Of a DNA stretch of 41,085 nt, positions 7,178 to 16,325 are shown in pieces. Below the pieces are notes generated by a model that was given only the letters and a program-made list of their open reading frames with translations, searched no databases and was not told where the DNA came from. This DNA comes from Caballeronia arationis (GTDB lineage Bacteria; Pseudomonadota; Gammaproteobacteria; Burkholderiales; Burkholderiaceae). Position 1 is the stretch's first letter, and each line of letters starts with the position of its first letter. The stretch is from positions 1 to 41,085 of the forward strand of contig NZ_FCOG02000057.1 of NCBI RefSeq assembly GCF_001544975.2, given 5' to 3'. Both the position numbers and the translations under genes were made by a program.

Positions 7178-8023
7178 ATGAACGAAAGCGGAAGTGAACT
7201 GAAGCAATGGCAGCAGCAGGTCATCCGCGACCTGGGTGTTCGCGAATACTTCGATGCCAATGCGGAACGCGAGCGGCGAGTTTCGTTCCTCGCGGACTAT
7301 CTGAGCGCGCAGGGGTTGCAAACCTATGTGCTCGGCATTAGTGGCGGCGTGGATTCGTCAACGGCTGGACGCATTGCGCAACTGAGCGTCGAGCGCCTCC
7401 GCGAGCGCGGTTATGACGCACAATTCGTTGCGGTCAGGCTTCCATACGGATCGCAACGCGACGAGGAGGATGCGCAAACCGCGCTTCGATTCGTACGTCC
7501 GGATGAAACATTGACCGTCGACGTGAAGGGTCCGTCGGACGAGATGATGCAGTCGCTGAAGCGGGGAGGGGCGCAGTTCGTCGATGACTTCCATGAAGAT
7601 TTTGTGCTCGGCAACGTCAAGGCGCGCGAGCGGATGATCGCGCAATATGCGATTGCCGGGGCGCGGCGCGGCGTGGTGATCGGGACCGATCACGCAGCCG
7701 AATCGCTTATGGGCTTCTTCACGAAGTTCGGTGACGGCGGAGCGGATGTCCTGCCGCTATCCGGCCTCAACAAACGGCGCGTGCGCGCACTCGCACGCTC
7801 GATGGGCGCCGACGAGCGCCTCGTCATGAAAGTCCCTACTGCCGACCTCGAAACGCTCACCCCGCAACGGCCCGACGAGGACAGCTACGGCATCACTTAT
7901 GAAAATATCGACGACTTCTTGGAAGGCAAGGAAGTCGGTGGAGAAGTGCTAACGACGATACGCCGCTTTTACATGGCGACGCGGCACAAGAGGTCGTTGC
8001 CGATCGAAGTGCCTCGCAATTGA
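7178..8023 (+). CDS. nadE: Ammonia-dependent NAD+ synthetase (281 aa)
   Basis: Catalyses the last NAD step: nicotinic acid adenine dinucleotide plus ATP and ammonia to NAD. The PP-loop GISGGVDSSTAGRIAQ is near residue 50. GNVKARERMIAQYAIAG, VIGTDHAAESLMGFFTKFGDGGADVLPLSGL and DEDSYGITYENIDDFLEG are hallmarks of the short, glutaminase-free NadE. The length is close to E. coli NadE (275 aa). I chose ATG 7178 because GGAGG precedes it; the longer frame overlaps pncC. It is linked to pncC and probably serves salvage, or local NAD repair after an NAD-degrading toxin. The catalytic residues look intact. Confidence 0.95.
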   Translation: MNESGSELKQWQQQVIRDLGVREYFDANAERERRVSFLADYLSAQGLQTYVLGISGGVDSSTAGRIAQLSVERLRERGYDAQFVAVRLPYGSQRDEEDAQTALRFVRPDETLTVDVKGPSDEMMQSLKRGGAQFVDDFHEDFVLGNVKARERMIAQYAIAGARRGVVIGTDHAAESLMGFFTKFGDGGADVLPLSGLNKRRVRALARSMGADERLVMKVPTADLETLTPQRPDEDSYGITYENIDDFLEGKEVGGEVLTTIRRFYMATRHKRSLPIEVPRN

Positions 8024-8104
8024 TGCGGAAATGCTGAAATCGATCGTCTAGCCTCGCCGGCATTCCAGACGCACCCCAGCGAAGTGAGTCGCAGACCGAG
8101 TGGC

Positions 8105-8412
8105 TTACTGACTCGCTGCGGCGGGGGAGCTTGCTGCTGCCGGCGCCGGCGCCGACGCCATCGGCGCGGAGGCTGACGTGTCGATTGCTGGCCCGCCGCT
8201 TGCGTCCATCTTGCGTGAAGCTCATCATCAATTGCGGTGCCCCGTAAGGGAACTCGTCACGATCAATTTGCCATGTATGGAAGGTCTTGCCGTAGGTAGA
8301 CACGAGGTCCTTAAAATAGACGCGCTCGGCAAGCTCGGGAATGCCGGGCGCGACTAAAACGCCGGACTTCACTTCATAGTGGTGGCTATGCCAGAGCCGC
8401 TTTTCTTCCGCG
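8105..8412 (-). pseudogene. DUF1264 (oil-body-associated-protein-like) remnant
   Basis: The minus frame reads MPAEEKRLWHSHHYEVKSG, then PGIPELAERVYFKDLVSTYG, KTFHTWQIDRDEFPYGAPQL and MMSFTQ. These are typical of the second half of bacterial DUF1264 proteins. The N-terminal half is absent: upstream DNA belongs to an unrelated plus-strand frame. One base must be shifted near 8211 to reach the apparent natural end, a Ser/Ala/Pro-rich tail stopping at 8105. It is a truncated and frameshifted pseudogene. Family function is unknown in bacteria. Confidence 0.7.
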
Positions 8413-8422
8413 GGCATCAACT

Positions 8423-8734
8423 CGCGAGGCTGAGCGCGGCGCAAAGGCGCGTATCGAGCACTTCTTCAAGAATCTGTTCGCAGACAATGATGCTCCGGAG
8501 GAAGGGGGCATTGCAGAGAAGCGATACGTCGCGGCCGAGCGGTTCTCGCCGGTCGACGAATTGCGAATCGACGGTATACACGCCACGCTGAGTAGCGCCG
8601 TCGGTAGACCTCTAGCCAAAGGTTTGCTTGCGGCTCAATGTAGAAAGTTTTCTCGTTTGAAGGCCCAGTCGGTTGCGAGAATCGTAGGAGCGGGCGCTCT
8701 GCTTGTGAGGTCCATACTGCAGGTTGATTCTTGA
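8423..8734 (+). pseudogene. Unassigned coding fragment
   Basis: A plus-strand frame without a start codon reads RIEHFFKNLFADNDAPEEGG, IAEKRYVAAERFSPVDELRI and GIHATLSSAVGRPL, with the amino-acid balance of a real protein. The end after about 8615 turns Arg/Ser-rich and may be out of frame. I do not recognise the family. It abuts the DUF1264 remnant tail to tail with its missing N terminus, so the junction near 8412-8423 looks like a deletion or rearrangement point. Probably the surviving piece of a lost gene. Confidence 0.3.
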
Positions 8735-9470
8735 TGTCGTCCGAGTGGTGTTGATATGCGGAACCGTCTGGCGATTATGTGGCTTTTCAAACTCTCCGCA
8801 GTTTGGTCTCACACCTCAAATCCGATCTTCGAACAGCACGGCGAACTTGCCGACCACCCGGCGCTCAAGGTTACGAAGGTAGCAGGTCGCAGCCTGCGGT
8901 TCGCACGGCGCGGACAGCCAATTCTTGGCGGCTTACATGCGAGATGGCCCGCGCGGACGTTGAATCACGTCAAAACGCTTTCTTATGACCGTCTTCATCT
9001 CGAGTGTGCGGTTCCGGCGGGCTCTCCGACTTCGCACCCTCGACCGGCTTCGATCGGCGACATCGATACCGGGTTCGCTCTGCGGACTAGCCCGATCGGA
9101 TTTGCGGTCGGTTTGATTCTCGACCCGACGGAGAGGAACGCGCGTGCTTCACGTTCGGCTGTCTGCTGCGAGCCTCAGCGCAAGGGAAGGTCGCGCTGGC
9201 GTGATGCGGTCGGAGAATTGCTGCCGCGTTGTGGTTAGCGCATGCCGTCGACGTCAACATCGCGATTGAAGGGCACGAGGGTCATATCAGCATCTCCTGC
9301 GCCACCGTCGTGCTGCGAAACCGTGGTCAGCGTTCATCCTTTGCGGAATGCGGCTTGCTGAATCAGGCCCACGCTCGCATGTGGACGGCGACATCCATCT
9401 CGCCCGTGCGCGAAGCTGGCGGCGACTCGAACGATCGGGTTACGTGGGGTCACTTCATCGAGGGAAAAGA
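8735..9470. other. 736-bp stretch with no supported gene
   Basis: The open frames here are Arg/Ser/Pro-rich and lack domains. A possible 16-codon minus-strand frame near 9238-9285 has an AGGAG site and a protein-like sequence (MTLVPFNRDVDVDGMR), but it is too short to call. The stretch may be decayed DNA. Confidence 0.4.
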
Positions 9471-9938
9471 ATGAAAACCGCATTGCGAATGACGCTGACG
9501 CGGGCCGTCTGGTCGGGCGGTGCCGCGGGGCTTGCATCGGCGCTCGCCGCGGCGGCGGGTGCAAAACGGTCGCGCTGCACTCCATACGCTGCTCTGAACG
9601 CAGTCACACATTGCCTGTGGCAGGACGCCGCGCTGCGCGAGGACGCGGTGAGCGTGCGTTATACGGGACTGGGCGCAAGCATTCATCTTGGTAGCGCCGT
9701 TTTCTGGGGAGTATTGTTCGAAGCGCTTTGCGGACGTGATGCGCGCGCCGGCAAGGTGGCCGCTGCAGCCGCGACGACTGCCGCAGTCGCATATGTCGTC
9801 GATTACCATGTAGTGCCCGACCGCCTTACGCCAGGATTCGAAGTACACCTGTCGCGACAGGCGCTGGGGCTCACGTATCTCGCACTTGCCGCAGGCTTCG
9901 CAGCAGCGGCGCTCGCTCGTTCAAATAGCGCCCGGTGA
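9471..9938 (+). CDS. Alanine-rich membrane protein, unknown (155 aa)
   Basis: The product has four likely hydrophobic segments: residues 11-30, 62-80, 85-105 and 130-150. Polar stretches between them include NAVTHCLWQDAALRE and DYHVVPDRLTPGFEVHLS. I do not recognise a named family, although small proteins of this type with a conserved DYHVVPxRLTPGxE-like motif occur in Burkholderia relatives. The ATG at 9471 follows GAGGGAAAAG, a good ribosome site. It has no close neighbour on its strand, so it is probably monocistronic. It likely sits in the inner membrane. Confidence 0.65.
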   Translation: MKTALRMTLTRAVWSGGAAGLASALAAAAGAKRSRCTPYAALNAVTHCLWQDAALREDAVSVRYTGLGASIHLGSAVFWGVLFEALCGRDARAGKVAAAAATTAAVAYVVDYHVVPDRLTPGFEVHLSRQALGLTYLALAAGFAAAALARSNSAR

Positions 9939-10002
9939 AGGAACGAACGACGCCTTCGCAGCGTCAATAAGCGCGTTCCACGGCCTTCCCTGGCTCGCAT
10001 AT

Positions 10003-10479
10003 TCACAGCGACTCCCGCGTGAACGCCTCCGCGTCCGGAGGAAATGCACTGCACGCCTTGTGTAACTGGCGAGTGGGCGGCCGGCACGCCGCCTGTGAAC
10101 GAGATTCGCGGTCGCTTTCGCAGGTGCGCGACATGATACCGACAATGCCCTTTGTCGATATGCTTGCGGCAAGGCGCTGCACTTCGTCAAATCCCACCCA
10201 TTGACACTGCCAAATCTCGCTGGACGGCTCTGCTACTGCATCCGTCGAAAAGTCCGCGACAAAGACATAGTGGCGAGTCGCCGCGCCCCAGAATTCAAAT
10301 AGATAATGAACTGCAAGGGCTGCGATTCGGGTCTCTTCTAGCAGTTCGCGCGTAGCCGTCGAGGAGAGCGACTCGTCGATTTTTCGACGGCCTCCCGGAA
10401 GCGCCCACCGGCCGCGTCTCTTGCGAACGAGCAAGATCCGGCCGTTTCTCGCACATACGACGCTGGCGCGGTGTTTCAT
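10003..10479 (-). CDS. Nudix hydrolase (158 aa)
   Basis: A Nudix-fold pyrophosphohydrolase acting on a nucleoside-diphosphate-linked substrate. The N terminus reads ASVVCARNGRILLVRKRRGR and the Nudix box is G-R-R-K-I-D-E, seven residues, then RELLEETRI. The glutamates that bind magnesium are present, but the second conserved glycine of the box (EExGU) is Arg. The fold normally ends near residue 125; the last 30 residues (from ESDRESRSQAACR) look unstructured and may reflect a lost stop. It is alone on its strand between convergent neighbours. The substrate cannot be predicted. Confidence 0.85.
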   Translation of the reverse strand: MKHRASVVCARNGRILLVRKRRGRWALPGGRRKIDESLSSTATRELLEETRIAALAVHYLFEFWGAATRHYVFVADFSTDAVAEPSSEIWQCQWVGFDEVQRLAASISTKGIVGIMSRTCESDRESRSQAACRPPTRQLHKACSAFPPDAEAFTRESL

Positions 10480-10568
10480 TGGTTGAGTTCTTGACTATTG
10501 CGAGACGGATGATTTGCCGTCGATAGCAATCCCCGTTCCAATGCGATCTCCTTCAGATGACTTGCGAT

Positions 10569-11771
10569 TCAGACGTCCAGCTTCACCTTGAGCCAGCCCG
10601 GCTGTCGCAAATCGAACGCTTTATAGGCATCGATCACGTTCATTATCGGCTCGCGGTTAGTCAGCACCAGCAACGGATCGAACGACCCGTTGCGGACGCG
10701 CTCGACAAGATCCGGCACGATCGAACGGTGATTGCAGTTGCCCATCTTGAGCGTCAGGTTCTTGTTCATCGCGGCGCCTATCGGGAAAAAGCGGTCGTTC
10801 GGCGGATATACGCCGATCACACCGAGCGTGCCTGCCTTTGCGAGCGCGGCCACGGCCCAATCGAGCGCCTGCGTAGGCGCATCGCCGGGTACCCAGTTGC
10901 CGCCCGTGGTGTGTTGCTGAGGCGTGACCTCGCGGCTTTCCGCCTCGCCTTGTTGCGCCGCTTCCGAAGAAGCAGCCGGGCCGGTGTGCGCATGCTGAGC
11001 GTCGACACCGACAGCATCGATTGCGCGATCGACGCCGATGCCGCCCGTGAGCGAAAGAATGGCCTCCGCCGGGTCTTCTTCGTCGAAGTTCACTGTCTCC
11101 GCGCCTTGCGCCCGCGCAGTTTCGAGACGATCCGGCAGGCGGTCCACGACGATCACCCGCCCTGCGCCGAGCAGCCACGCGCTTGCGATCGAGAATTGTC
11201 CGACCGGCCCTGCTCCGAACACGACGACAGTGTCGCCGCCTGTCACCTCGGCGAGTTGCGCCCCGAAGTAGCCGGTCGGAAATATGTCGGACATGAGGAT
11301 CGCGCGGTCGTCGTCGATACCATCGGGCAGCCTGACGAGACTTGCGTTCGCGAATGGCGTGCGTGCATATTCAGCTTGTAATCCGTTGATCGGGCCGGTG
11401 GACTTCGGTCCGCCGAAGAAGGCCGTGCCCGCGCTTGCACCGTTGGGGTTAGCGGTGTCGCACTGAGCCGTATAGCCAAAGCGACAGTAGGAGCAGAAGC
11501 CGCAGGAAATCGTAGACGGGATCAGCACCCGGTCGCCGCGCTTCAGGTTGCGCACGCCTTTGCCCACTTCCTCGATGACGCCGACGCCCTCATGTCCGAG
11601 TATCGTTCCCGCCTGCATGCCGCCGAGCGTGCCTCGGATCATATGTAAGTCGGTGCCACAGATCGCGCTGGATGTGAGGCGCACGATCGCGTCGTTGTCG
11701 CGCTCAAGCGACGGGTCGGGTACGGTGTCCAGCGAGATATTGCCAATGTCGTGGAAGACGACTGCTTTCAT
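10569..11771 (-). CDS. Zinc-dependent alcohol dehydrogenase (400 aa)
   Basis: A medium-chain NAD-dependent dehydrogenase related to glutathione-independent formaldehyde and secondary-alcohol dehydrogenases. Catalytic zinc ligands are in SSAICGTDLHMIRG and LGHEGVGVIEEVG. The structural zinc is held by four Cys in CGFCSYCRFGYTAQC. The Rossmann motif is VVVFGAGPVGQFSIASAWLLGAG followed by the Asp of IVVDRLP, which favours NAD over NADP. An insertion around residues 270-300 (HAHTGPAASSEAAQQGEAES) is typical of the formaldehyde-dehydrogenase-like subgroup. AGGAGATCCC precedes the ATG. It is divergent from a second, related dehydrogenase at 11914. Confidence 0.9.
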   Translation of the reverse strand: MKAVVFHDIGNISLDTVPDPSLERDNDAIVRLTSSAICGTDLHMIRGTLGGMQAGTILGHEGVGVIEEVGKGVRNLKRGDRVLIPSTISCGFCSYCRFGYTAQCDTANPNGASAGTAFFGGPKSTGPINGLQAEYARTPFANASLVRLPDGIDDDRAILMSDIFPTGYFGAQLAEVTGGDTVVVFGAGPVGQFSIASAWLLGAGRVIVVDRLPDRLETARAQGAETVNFDEEDPAEAILSLTGGIGVDRAIDAVGVDAQHAHTGPAASSEAAQQGEAESREVTPQQHTTGGNWVPGDAPTQALDWAVAALAKAGTLGVIGVYPPNDRFFPIGAAMNKNLTLKMGNCNHRSIVPDLVERVRNGSFDPLLVLTNREPIMNVIDAYKAFDLRQPGWLKVKLDV

Positions 11772-11913
11772 GGGATCTCCTTCGAAGCGGTTCGAGACGC
11801 ATCTTTCAGCAACCGTTGCGCCTAGCGCGATAGCCCCCGTGCCTGAGGGGCATCCTGATTGCTATACCAACGATAGCTTGAGTCTCAACCGGCGATGACT
11901 CGTGGAGGCGATC
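11772..11913. promoter_or_regulatory. Divergent promoter region between two alcohol dehydrogenases
   Basis: The 142-bp gap must carry promoters for both genes. Ribosome sites are clear on both sides (AGGAG before 11771 on the minus strand, GGAGG at 11904-11908 on the plus strand). I cannot assign -35/-10 boxes with confidence. Confidence 0.5.
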
Positions 11914-13081
11914 GTGAAAGCACTCAGGTGGCATGGAAAAAAGGACATTCGATGTGACACAGTTCCTGATCCACAAATCGAGCAGCCACGCGACGCAATC
12001 GTCAAGGTCTCGTCTTGCGCTATTTGCGGCTCGGACCTCCACCTTTTCGACGGCTTCATGCCGGGCATGGAACCCGGCGACATCGTGGGCCACGAATTCA
12101 TGGGCGAGGTCGTCGAGGTCGGAAAGGGCAATTCCGCGCTCAAGGTCGGAGAGCGCGTCGTCGTGCCTTTCACCATCATTTGCGGCGAATGCGAGCAGTG
12201 CAAGCGCGGTTATTTTTCAGTTTGCGAACGCTCGAACCGCAACAGGGACGCTGCCGACAAGCTGTTTGGACACACGTCAGCCGGCCTCTTTGGCTATACG
12301 CACTTGACGGGCGGTTACGCGGGCGGTCAGGCCGAGTACGTGCGCGTGCCGTTCGCGGACAAGACGCACGTCAAGATTCCCGAAGGCCTGAGCGACGAGC
12401 AAGTTCTCTTTCTCGGCGACATCTTTCCGACCGGCTGGCAGGCAGCCATGCAATGCGACATCGAGACTACTGACACAGTCGCAATCTGGGGCGCGGGGCC
12501 TGTCGGACAGATGGCAATCCGGAGCGCCGTCTTGCTCGGCGCAAAGCAGGTGATTTCGATCGACTGCGTGCCCGAGCGCCTCGCGATGGCGCGTGCGGGC
12601 GGCGCCGTCACGATCGACTTCGAGGAGGAGAGCGTGCTCGAACGCCTCAACGACCTGACTCGCGGCAAAGGCCCCGAAAAGTGCATCGACGCGGTGGGCA
12701 TGGAGTCGCACGCTACGCGCTCCATCGATTCGATTTACGACCGCGCGAAGCAGGCCGTGATGCTTGAGACAGACCGCCCCCATGTGCTGCGAGATGATCT
12801 ATGTGTGCCGTCCTGCCGGCACGCTGTCGGTGCCGGGTGTCTATGGCGGACTCATCGACAAGATTCCATTCGGCGCATCGATGAACAAGGGACTGACCTG
12901 GCGCAGGGGGCAAACGCACGTCAACCGCTGGACCGATGATCTGCTCAAGCGCATCCAGGAAGGGCAAATCGATCCCTCCTTCGTCATTACGCATCGAATG
13001 CCGCTCGCGGATGGACCGTCCATGTACAAGACATTCCGTGACAAGGAAAACGGCTGCATTAAGGTCGTTCTGAAGCCATAG
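11914..13081 (+). pseudogene. Zinc-dependent alcohol dehydrogenase with a frameshift
   Basis: A second medium-chain dehydrogenase of the MKALRWHGK... type, usually about 388 aa. Catalytic zinc residues lie in SSCAICGSDLHLFDGF and VGHEFMGEVVEVG, structural zinc in CGECEQCKRGYFSVC, and the NAD site in VAIWGAGPVGQMAIRSAVLLG. After AVMLETDRPHVLR (about 12790) the frame turns nonsensical. A different frame continues at once with EMIYVCRPAGTLSVPGVYGG and ends in GCIKVVLKP at 13081. Loss of two bases (probably one CG of CGCG) explains this. I chose GTG 11914, which gives the family start and sits six bases after GGAGG. The uncorrected product would be 341 aa with a foreign tail. Confidence 0.85.
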
Positions 13082-13186
13082 ACGTTTCTTGATCGGCCCT
13101 TGCAGATACGTTCGCTTTGCGCGGACCTCGGGCGGGTCTGCGGTGTGTTTTAGTTACGGACGCGTTGAGTCCGTCAAGGAGAGGCA

Positions 13187-13468
13187 ATGAAAACAACCGC
13201 CATCGTTATAGCAACGGGCGCGGCAGCTCTATTGAATGTTATCGCGCCGCGCATCGCTCGCGCCAAGACCTCGGCGGCGCCGGGAACCTCGCAGTATGGA
13301 AGCGGGTCGGGAAAGTCCGCGGCGGTCGAAGGCGGCGCCGGAGCTGCGGGGCAGCAGGGCACGGACCCCGCTACGCTCAGCCGCACGGAGGAACAGCGTA
13401 TCGAGCGGCAGACCGCGAGAAGTGGCAATCCCCAGGCGGGCTTGAGGCGGCAGGATTGGAAACAGTAA
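13187..13468 (+). CDS. Small secreted protein, unknown (93 aa)
   Basis: An N-terminal signal peptide (MKTTAIVIATGAAALLNVIA, cleavage probably after ARA near residue 26) is followed by a Gly/Ala/Ser-rich, then charged, low-complexity mature part with no recognisable fold. It has AAGGAGAGG seven bases before ATG. A 6-bp inverted repeat (ACGGAC, 7-nt loop, GTCCGT at 13156-13174) lies just upstream. Such short periplasmic proteins are common in Burkholderia and usually have no known role. It is likely monocistronic. Confidence 0.65.
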   Translation: MKTTAIVIATGAAALLNVIAPRIARAKTSAAPGTSQYGSGSGKSAAVEGGAGAAGQQGTDPATLSRTEEQRIERQTARSGNPQAGLRRQDWKQ

Positions 13469-13530
13469 GCCACCGAGCCACGCGAACGGCGATGGCTCAT
13501 TGACGGTGTCACCTAAATCACAATATTTTA

Positions 13531-15333
13531 ATGAATGATAGCCCCAAGGCGAACGCACGCAGTCGTAGACCTCTCGACCCCGAACTCGAAACGGCCCTTC
13601 GGAAGGTCTTCGGCTTTCCGCATCTGCGTCCCGGTCAGGAGGAGGTGATTCGCAGTGTCATCGAGGAGCACGATACGCTTGCCGTCATGCCCACTGGCGC
13701 CGGCAAATCGTTGTGCTACCAGTTGCCCGCGCTGCAGTTCGATGGCATGACAGTCGTCGTGTCGCCGCTCATTTCGCTGATGCGCGATCAGGCGGTCAAG
13801 CTGAAAGACGCCGGCGTCGCCACGGCGGTCATCAACAGCACACTGTCGGCGAGCGAAGACCACGAGGCCATGCAATCCCTGGCGAATGGCGCGATACGCA
13901 TTCTGTTCGTCACGCCGGAGCGGCTCGTCAACGCGGAGTTCACGGCAACGCTCGCTCGCGATGAAGTGCCGGGCGTATCGCTTGTCGTGATCGACGAAGC
14001 GCATTGCATTTCTCAATGGGGCCACGACTTTCGGCCCGCCTATGTGGAGCTGATTCACGCGATCAAGCTGCTCGACCGTCCACCCGTACTCGCGCTGACC
14101 GCGACCGCCACGCCTGCCGTCATCGCGGACATCGTGAACGAGCTCCAGATGCAGCGTCCGAACATCATCAACACGGGCGTGTATCGCGAGAACCTGCACT
14201 TCGCCGTCGAGCAGCTGACCAATATCGAGGACAAGCGCACGCGCGTGGTCGAACTGGCGAGTACGACCGAAGGCAGCGGCATCATCTACTGCGCGACCAT
14301 CGCCGAATGTGAGGCATTGCATGCGCTGCTCATCGAAGCGGGCGTCGATGCCGGGCGATATCACGGCAAGCTGGCGGCGAGGATGCGCTCCGAATCGCAA
14401 GATGCGTTCATGGAGAATCGCACACGCCTGATGGTGGCGACCAACGCATTCGGCATGGGCATCGACAAACCGGACATTCGCTTCGTGATTCATGCGCAGA
14501 TGCCCGGCAGCCTCGATGCCTACTATCAGGAAGCAGGACGGGCCGGCCGCGACGGCGAGGTCGCGCGCTGCATCTTGTTGTTCGAGTTGAGGGACAAGCA
14601 GGTACAACAGTTCTTTCTGAGCGGACGCTTCCCCAGCGCCGAGACGATTCGCCGCGTTGCTAAAACGGTAAGCGAACTCGCGCGCGAAGGCGGGGGCGAC
14701 ACGCTGGAAAAGCCGCTCGAACGCCTGCGTGAAGCGCTGCCGACCATTGGCGCGAACAAGCTGCGCGTGGCGGTGGCGCTGCTCAACGATGTCGGCATGA
14801 CGCGTCGCACGCGGCGCGGCGGCATGAAGCTGATCGACGACGGCGCGGCTTTCGCCCGTCTGCACGACGCGGCGAGCGAATACACGGCGCGAGCCGGGCG
14901 CGATCGCGCCGTGCTGGAGCGCATGATCGACTATGCGCAAAGCGCGCGCTGCCGCTGGCGCATGCTGCTCGAGTATTTTGCCGACGACGCCAGTGACGCA
15001 CGCATGCGCGGGCCGCTGAAGTCGACGGAGGTCAGCTACCGCAAACCGGAAGACGAACTCGACGGCAAGGCTTGTGGTGTCTGCGACAACTGCGTGCATC
15101 CGCCCGAAGTGGTCGAGAGTGCGCGCGAACTGCGCGAGCAGGCCTTGGCGAGTGAGCGGCAAGAGCAGCCGGCACGCGCCGTGGACACGTTCGCACAAGG
15201 CGATCGGGTGCGCGTGCGCCGCTATGGCGTGGGCGAGGTCGAACTCGTTAGTGGCGAGCGCGTCGCCGTGCGCTTCGCCGACGACTCGACGCGCGCGTTT
15301 ATCGCCCGCTATGTAAAGCGTGTGCCGCAGTGA
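13531..15333 (+). CDS. recQ: RecQ-family ATP-dependent DNA helicase (600 aa)
   Basis: A 3'-5' DNA helicase for repair and recombination. Motif I is AVMPTGAGKSLCYQLPAL (near residue 52), the DEAH box is VVIDEAHCISQWGHDFRPAY, and motif VI is YYQEAGRAGRDGE. The RecQ zinc site is formed by ARCRWRMLLEYF and KACGVCDNC. No HRDC domain is evident; the C terminus instead has a small beta-rich module (GDRVRVRRYGVGEVELVSGE) seen in RecQ paralogues lacking HRDC. This may be a second RecQ-like helicase rather than the housekeeping one. The ATG has no strong ribosome site. Its 3' end overlaps the convergent epimerase gene by 35 bp. Confidence 0.93.
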   Translation: MNDSPKANARSRRPLDPELETALRKVFGFPHLRPGQEEVIRSVIEEHDTLAVMPTGAGKSLCYQLPALQFDGMTVVVSPLISLMRDQAVKLKDAGVATAVINSTLSASEDHEAMQSLANGAIRILFVTPERLVNAEFTATLARDEVPGVSLVVIDEAHCISQWGHDFRPAYVELIHAIKLLDRPPVLALTATATPAVIADIVNELQMQRPNIINTGVYRENLHFAVEQLTNIEDKRTRVVELASTTEGSGIIYCATIAECEALHALLIEAGVDAGRYHGKLAARMRSESQDAFMENRTRLMVATNAFGMGIDKPDIRFVIHAQMPGSLDAYYQEAGRAGRDGEVARCILLFELRDKQVQQFFLSGRFPSAETIRRVAKTVSELAREGGGDTLEKPLERLREALPTIGANKLRVAVALLNDVGMTRRTRRGGMKLIDDGAAFARLHDAASEYTARAGRDRAVLERMIDYAQSARCRWRMLLEYFADDASDARMRGPLKSTEVSYRKPEDELDGKACGVCDNCVHPPEVVESARELREQALASERQEQPARAVDTFAQGDRVRVRRYGVGEVELVSGERVAVRFADDSTRAFIARYVKRVPQ

Positions 15334-16294
15334 GCGAATCGGCCTGCTGAACGAATTGCCGAAAATATTGCGCGGTACGCCGCAGCCCGTCATCGAGGGA
15401 CGTAATCGGACGCCAGTTCAGCACATCGAGCGCACGCGAAATATCGGGCTTGCGATGCCACGGATCATCCATCGGAAGCGGCCTGAATACGATTTCAGAC
15501 GATGATCCTGTCAACGCAACGATGCGTTGCGCAATCTCCAGCATCGACAGCTCCTGTGGATTGCCGAGGTTGATCGGGCCGGTCACGTCGTCGGGCGTGT
15601 TCATGAGGCGGATGAACGCATCGATCATGTCGTCGACGTAGCAAAACGACCGTGTCTGCAGGCCTTCGCCGTACACGGTGATGGGTACGCCGGCCAGCGC
15701 CTGCATCAGGAAGTTCGACACCACGCGCCCATCGGAAGGATGCATTCGCGGCCCATAGGTGTTGAAGATGCGCGCGATTTTGATGGACAATCCGTGCTGC
15801 CTTCGATAGTCGACAAAGAGCGTCTCCGCGCAGCGCTTGCCCTCGTCGTAACACGAGCGCGGCCCGATCGGATTTACATGGCCCCAGTAGTCCTCCGGCT
15901 GCGGATGGATTCGCGCATCGCCATACACCTCGCTCGTCGATGCCTGGAAAATCCTGGCGCCGACTCGCTTTGCGAGTCCAAGCATGTTGATGGCGCCATG
16001 CACGCTCGTCTTGGTCGTCTGCACCGGATCATGCTGATAGTGGACCGGCGAGGCGGGACAAGCCAGGTTGTAGATTTCATCCACTTCGACATACAGCGGA
16101 AAGGTGACGTCGTGACGCATCAGCTCGAAGTTGGTGCTGTCCAGTAGATGCGCGATGTTGTCTTTCGTCCCCGTGTAGAAGTTGTCGACGCAGAGCACGT
16201 CGTGCCCTTGCATGACGAGTCGCTCGCAAAGATGCGAGCCGAGAAAGCCGGCGCCGCCCGTCACGAGAATACGCTTGCGATGTGCTTCTTTCAT
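15299..16294 (-). CDS. UDP-glucuronate decarboxylase-like NAD-dependent epimerase (331 aa)
   Basis: An extended short-chain dehydrogenase/reductase acting on a nucleotide sugar. The NAD motif is ILVTGGAGFLGSHLCERL, the catalytic Tyr and Lys are in GPRSCYDEGKRCAETL, and the active-site Ser/Thr region is ASTSEVYGD. The run YNLACPASPVHYQHDP and the SCYDEGKR motif are characteristic of UDP-glucuronic acid decarboxylase (UXS), which makes UDP-xylose. I chose ATG 16294, which follows CAGGGAC; an upstream TTG at 16315 is possible. It is the last gene of the minus-strand glycan cluster and supplies a sugar donor. It overlaps recQ tail to tail. Confidence 0.88.
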   Translation of the reverse strand: MKEAHRKRILVTGGAGFLGSHLCERLVMQGHDVLCVDNFYTGTKDNIAHLLDSTNFELMRHDVTFPLYVEVDEIYNLACPASPVHYQHDPVQTTKTSVHGAINMLGLAKRVGARIFQASTSEVYGDARIHPQPEDYWGHVNPIGPRSCYDEGKRCAETLFVDYRRQHGLSIKIARIFNTYGPRMHPSDGRVVSNFLMQALAGVPITVYGEGLQTRSFCYVDDMIDAFIRLMNTPDDVTGPINLGNPQELSMLEIAQRIVALTGSSSEIVFRPLPMDDPWHRKPDISRALDVLNWRPITSLDDGLRRTAQYFRQFVQQADSLTAAHALHSGR

Positions 16295-16325
16295 GATTGT
16301 CCCTGTCGCGTTCAATGACTCACAT

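Noticed and set aside
8756..9238. A 160-codon plus-strand frame
   Set aside because: No domain, odd composition and no ribosome site; not supported as a gene.
13528..15393. A 621-codon open frame opposite recQ
   Set aside because: Its His/Arg/Ala-rich composition and exact overlap with a clear helicase gene mark it as a shadow frame of GC-rich DNA.
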